Positions 54,801-57,252 of a stretch of DNA of 57,252 bases are shown here, one piece after another (within the stretch, counting starts at the first letter, position 1; each line of letters starts with the position of its first letter). This stretch comes from a virus. The stretch covers positions 1 through 57,252 of IMG/VR virus record IMGVR_UViG_3300017987_000106; one strand, given 5' to 3'. The notes beneath the pieces are model-generated. The model did no database searches, was not told where the DNA came from, and saw nothing but the letters and a program-made list of their open reading frames with translations. Position numbers and translations under genes: made by a program.

Positions 54801-57252
54801 TGAACAAGGGAGACACGGTCAGCCTCCTGCCCCAGACCGACGAGGACACGGTTCGTATGGCGATGGGGCGCAAAGGCCTCAAAGATGCTGGCCTCATGCT
54901 CGCGAACAAGCGAGACAGGGTAGTGGCAGAGCCAGAGGGCCTGTTTGACGCCATCAAGACCGGCGGTGAGAATGGTACGCGGTGGTCGTACTTCGAACTC
55001 CCTGAGCCGATCCCGAACCCGATGTTCATGCCCGCAATCACGGCCATGACAGGGTGGTCTGAGGGGAAGGTCAAGGCCATCACCGAAGGTAGTGACAGCT
55101 ACGAGGGCCTGACGGGGGGAGAGGCAGTCAAGAAGAAGCTGCAGGAGGTAGACCTGGCAGCTCTGCGCAAGTCTCTGCTCGCGGATGCCGACAATATCAA
55201 AGGCCGCAAGCTGAAGGCCGAGACGAAGGCGAAAGAGCTCAGTACGATCTACAAGAAGCTCAAGTACGTCGAGAACCTCGAGAAGAACGAGAAGCGCCCA
55301 GAGGACGTCTACGTCTTACAGAAAGTCCCAGTGATGCCGCCCAAGCTTCGCCCGGTGACCTCTATTGGTTCTGGAGAGAGGGTAGCTGAGGACATCAACC
55401 ACCTCTACCGCGACCTTGCCCTCGTCTCCAATACGATGAAGGAGTCGAAGGAGAAGTGGGGCCTCCCAGACGACCAACTGAAGCCTCTTCGCCGCGCTAC
55501 CTTGGACGGCATGTCGGCCTTGGTGCAGGCCAAGAGTGCTGACAAGCCCCTGAGCGGGGCATACCGAGGTGTCATCGGTACGGTTGTCGGCAAGAAGCCG
55601 AAGGAGACCGGGTATGGTGAGGCCGGGGAGTCCAAACGCGGTCTCTTCCAGAACGACATCACCCGCCGGCGTCAGGACTTCAGCGGGCGGTCTACGATCA
55701 CCGTCGAGCCGCGGTTGAAGATCGACGAGGTCGGCCTCCCCTTCGGGATGGCCTACACAATGCTCGAGCCCTGGGCCATCAAGAAGCTGAAGGACAGGTA
55801 CGGGTACAGCTCGCGAGACGCGCGCAAGTACTATGAGGAGAAGGGAGAGGAAGACACACGAGTTCGTGAGGTGCTCGTCGAAGTTGCAAAAGAGCGCCCT
55901 GTGCTCCTCAAGCGTGACCCTACCCTCCACAAGTTCAACGTCATGTCCTTCCAACCGCAGCTGGTGGAAGGGAAAGCCATCCAGATTCACCCGCTGGTGA
56001 CAGGGGGGTTCAACGCTGACTTCGACGGGGACACGATGAGCGTCTACGTGCCCGTCAGCGACAAGGCCGTGGAAGAGGCCGGCAGTCTCCTTCCTTCCAA
56101 GAACCTGTTCAGCCCGGCGAACGGAAAGATCGTCCACAAGCTCGGCCACGAGATGGTCTGGGGTCTGAGTGGGATCACCGAAGTTGGGAAGACGACGGGC
56201 AAGAAGTTCTCTTCGACGAAAGCGGCAGAGTCTGCTCTCAGGAAGGGGGAGATCGTTCCTACTGACGTCATTAAGATCGGGCCAAGAGAGACCACGATGG
56301 GGTGGGAAGAGGTCAATCGGGCCATCCCAGCGAGATTTCGGTTCAAGGGAGATCTCAAGAAGAGGCCGCGGCTGACAGGCGGAAAGATCAACGACCTTTT
56401 GACCTCTGTGGCCAAGAAGGACCCGGAGGCGTATGCCGAAGCGGCGAATACTCTGAAGGACATCGGTAACCGGCATTCTACCGATTCCGGCATGAGTGTG
56501 TCCTTGGATGACTTTGCAGTCATCGACAAGGACTACCGAGATGCAGTCTTCTCGGAGGCCGAAGAGCGCGTTGCTGCTGGGGAAGACCCGGTAAAGGCCT
56601 ACGGCTCAACCATCAAGAAGCTCGATAATCACAACCGGAGTCTGCTCCGTTCTGGGCAGGTCAAGAACAGCCTGTTCGAAGTTGTTGATTCCGGAGCTCG
56701 CGCGTCATGGGGACAGTTGAAGCAGATTGTATCCTCGCCGGCGATGGTGTTCGACGCTCAGAATAGGGTTGTTCCCAGACTCATCAAGAACTCCTACAGC
56801 GAGGGTCTCAACCTCGCTGACTACTGGACAAGTACCCACGGGGCTAGAAAAGGGGCCATCAACAAGTCCATCTCGACGTCCAAGCCGGGCTATTTGAGCA
56901 AGCAGATCATGCGGACTTCGATAGACCAGGTCATCCAGTCCGACGACTGCGGGACTCGCGAGGGCATCAACATGGCTACCAACGATCCTGACATCCAGGG
57001 CCGACACCTCGCGCACGGCATACGGATCAAGGGCAAGAAGAGGAACCGAAGCATCAAAAGGGGTACTCTAGTCACGCCCTCGGTCACGAACACCTTGAAA
57101 TCGTCAGGCGTTGGGAGCGTTCTCGTTCGTACGCCGATGCGCTGCGAGCACGAGAATGGGGTTTGCGCAAAGTGTATGGGCCTCGATGAGGAGGGGAAGA
57201 ACCCATCCATCGGCGATAATGTTGGCGTTCTGGCCGCGCAAAGCATTGGGCA
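51815..57252 (+). CDS. Fused beta-beta-prime DNA-directed RNA polymerase, 3' end beyond window
   Basis: An open frame of at least 1812 codons starts at ATG 51815, nine bases after the portal stop, and has no stop before the right edge. The first ~1000 residues are beta-like: HFGFIDPLHTPESRKAG near residue 390-405, GDKLVGR and NANKGI with catalytic lysines K785 and K793 (E. coli K1065 and K1073, same spacing), and GGAQSLGELGTYGL near the beta end. Residues ~1000 onward are beta-prime: VPVMPPKLRPV, FQNDITRRRQDFSGRSTITV, NADFDGD (residues 1400-1406, catalytic D1402, D1404, D1406), STHGARKG, and the zinc site C1712, C1777, C1784, C1787. The end of the frame reads VGVLAAQSIG, so roughly the last few hundred residues are missing here. 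No cysteines occur at the N-terminal beta-prime zinc position. It should transcribe phage genes, probably with a sigma-like partner. Confidence 0.95.
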   Translation, partial: MAQEIYDYDEIKDSVGEAIQEIFPVAGRNLTVELNSVDIVDNKAEDDISGQYAQLTKGKTWSIPVYANVTLRDSKGEIDKARVKVLDLPKMTDRKTFIVSGKERQVHSVLRRKSGVFSRRNEAGELVSEFNLDNGLHEGGKVDRGRKFQVRFDDQSGKFLVQIGTRKTINAYDLLGALGYNTEALSGRFGDDIHKANLSARSKKRSIDSAFAAIYPKVTKSLSTDEKAKRIKESFGRTSIDPSTTEVTLGKRIDTIDGDTLVSSMNRLLKISRGEAEEDDRESLLFKHTAAPPKLIAESISHPRNIERIRAKIRGRLNNPKKKPETASKALPLRILDKPVHTMLTDSDESDIVDHANPVGTMSGHNRVSMLGLGAIKNLEQVPSDAPLVSPSHFGFIDPLHTPESRKAGVSLHLPVGVRATRDGKLETEMLRTDGSKVRVSAEEAAKATVAFPDEFNIRERAGRTSVKAAKGKVLAQRNGKIESVDPQTVDFILPKPQQAFDTATNLVPFLQSNQGNRAMMAGKHVTQALPLKNREQPLVQTGMEEEMSQHAGARKSPVAGKVTAVNEVDGAYEVRIKPKKGKAVVVKAYKDFPTSGGVVLDSDVKVKVGDQVKEGDLVADSSFTKDGVLAMGTTLKAAYMPWKGYAFEDGVVISDQAAEKLTSVHLHERTKKDKEMIQDKSKFLDWFGTRFKSNDEQRALDKSGVIKKGQKIEPGQILLAGLKEVDPRSPEAIQRKRARLSPYDPVTMTWDKDVPGVVTDVKKTPDGSVRVFVKTEEKMKEGDKLVGRNANKGIVVKILPTGEMPHTKDGKPVDIIMSPLGIPGRINLGQVLEVATGKVAEKTGKPIRVAPFGRQSYIDEAKERLKKAGLSDTEELVDPTRSNRSFGDVLVGPQYTMKLEHQVSKKSRSRATGKYDRWDTPLGGDGGAQSLGELGTYGLLAHGAVENLRDMQLLKSQRNDGLWDALLNGKPIPVPNHITQNDRFEGLLRVAGVKMNKGDTVSLLPQTDEDTVRMAMGRKGLKDAGLMLANKRDRVVAEPEGLFDAIKTGGENGTRWSYFELPEPIPNPMFMPAITAMTGWSEGKVKAITEGSDSYEGLTGGEAVKKKLQEVDLAALRKSLLADADNIKGRKLKAETKAKELSTIYKKLKYVENLEKNEKRPEDVYVLQKVPVMPPKLRPVTSIGSGERVAEDINHLYRDLALVSNTMKESKEKWGLPDDQLKPLRRATLDGMSALVQAKSADKPLSGAYRGVIGTVVGKKPKETGYGEAGESKRGLFQNDITRRRQDFSGRSTITVEPRLKIDEVGLPFGMAYTMLEPWAIKKLKDRYGYSSRDARKYYEEKGEEDTRVREVLVEVAKERPVLLKRDPTLHKFNVMSFQPQLVEGKAIQIHPLVTGGFNADFDGDTMSVYVPVSDKAVEEAGSLLPSKNLFSPANGKIVHKLGHEMVWGLSGITEVGKTTGKKFSSTKAAESALRKGEIVPTDVIKIGPRETTMGWEEVNRAIPARFRFKGDLKKRPRLTGGKINDLLTSVAKKDPEAYAEAANTLKDIGNRHSTDSGMSVSLDDFAVIDKDYRDAVFSEAEERVAAGEDPVKAYGSTIKKLDNHNRSLLRSGQVKNSLFEVVDSGARASWGQLKQIVSSPAMVFDAQNRVVPRLIKNSYSEGLNLADYWTSTHGARKGAINKSISTSKPGYLSKQIMRTSIDQVIQSDDCGTREGINMATNDPDIQGRHLAHGIRIKGKKRNRSIKRGTLVTPSVTNTLKSSGVGSVLVRTPMRCEHENGVCAKCMGLDEEGKNPSIGDNVGVLAAQSIG

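Noticed and set aside
55316-56476. 386-residue open frame on the minus strand
   Set aside because: It is antisense to the beta-prime catalytic region, including NADFDGD. GC-rich DNA readily gives such shadows.

Overview
The window is a piece of a large double-stranded DNA bacteriophage (or a prophage or metagenomic contig of one). It is moderately GC-rich, has almost no intergenic DNA, and most genes overlap by 1 to 16 bases or sit behind strong GGAGG-type ribosome binding sites, one of which (33166-33175) is a full AGGAGGTGAT. The host is therefore a bacterium with a canonical anti-Shine-Dalgarno sequence; I cannot name it. I saw no tRNA, rRNA, CRISPR array, integrase or insertion sequence, and no stretch above 300 bases lacks a gene (the longest gap is about 127 bases, at 47834-47960).

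Layout. (A) 1-33513, rightward: tail module. Five small genes precede a 1489-residue tape measure protein, then a tail-tube/baseplate initiator-like protein, a large hub-like protein, two small Gly/Ala-rich proteins, a sigma-70-like factor (12017-12745), Ig-like and beta-helix decoration or fibre proteins, gp25-like and gpJ-like baseplate wedge proteins, and a distal cluster of fibre proteins. The gp25/J pair implies a contractile tail, but sheath and tube genes lie outside the window. (B) About 33512-33541: a GC-rich hairpin between the converging operons. (C) 47833 down to 33564, leftward: replication and recombination module. In transcription order it holds an SF2 helicase, a family 4 uracil-DNA glycosylase, three small unknowns, a DnaB/gp41-like helicase, a DnaG-type primase, a zinc-containing gp32-like candidate, a family A DNA polymerase, a zinc ribbon protein, a RecA-like recombinase, a small PD-(D/E)XK endonuclease, a Cas4/RecB-like iron-sulfur nuclease, a RusA resolvase and unknowns. 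(D) 47834-47960: divergent control region. (E) 47961-57252, rightward: two unknown proteins, the portal protein, and an open reading frame running off the right edge that encodes the RNA polymerase beta and beta-prime subunits fused in one chain.

The most remarkable content is the phage-encoded multisubunit-type RNA polymerase (51815 to beyond 57252) together with a phage sigma-like factor (12017-12745). The polymerase keeps the NADFDGD catalytic triad, the two beta active-site lysines and the second beta-prime zinc site. It lacks cysteines where the N-terminal beta-prime zinc domain should be, and carries substitutions at two rifampicin-contact positions. No alpha or omega gene is visible. 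Both transcription genes lie in structural modules, not with the replication genes, which suggests either late expression or packaging in the virion; this is inference. The sigma-like protein differs from sigma-70 at the residues that read and melt the -10 element, so the pair may use its own promoter class.

The replication module appears to supply its own primase, helicase and polymerase, plus a recombination set with several nucleases and a RecA that has an atypical P-loop.
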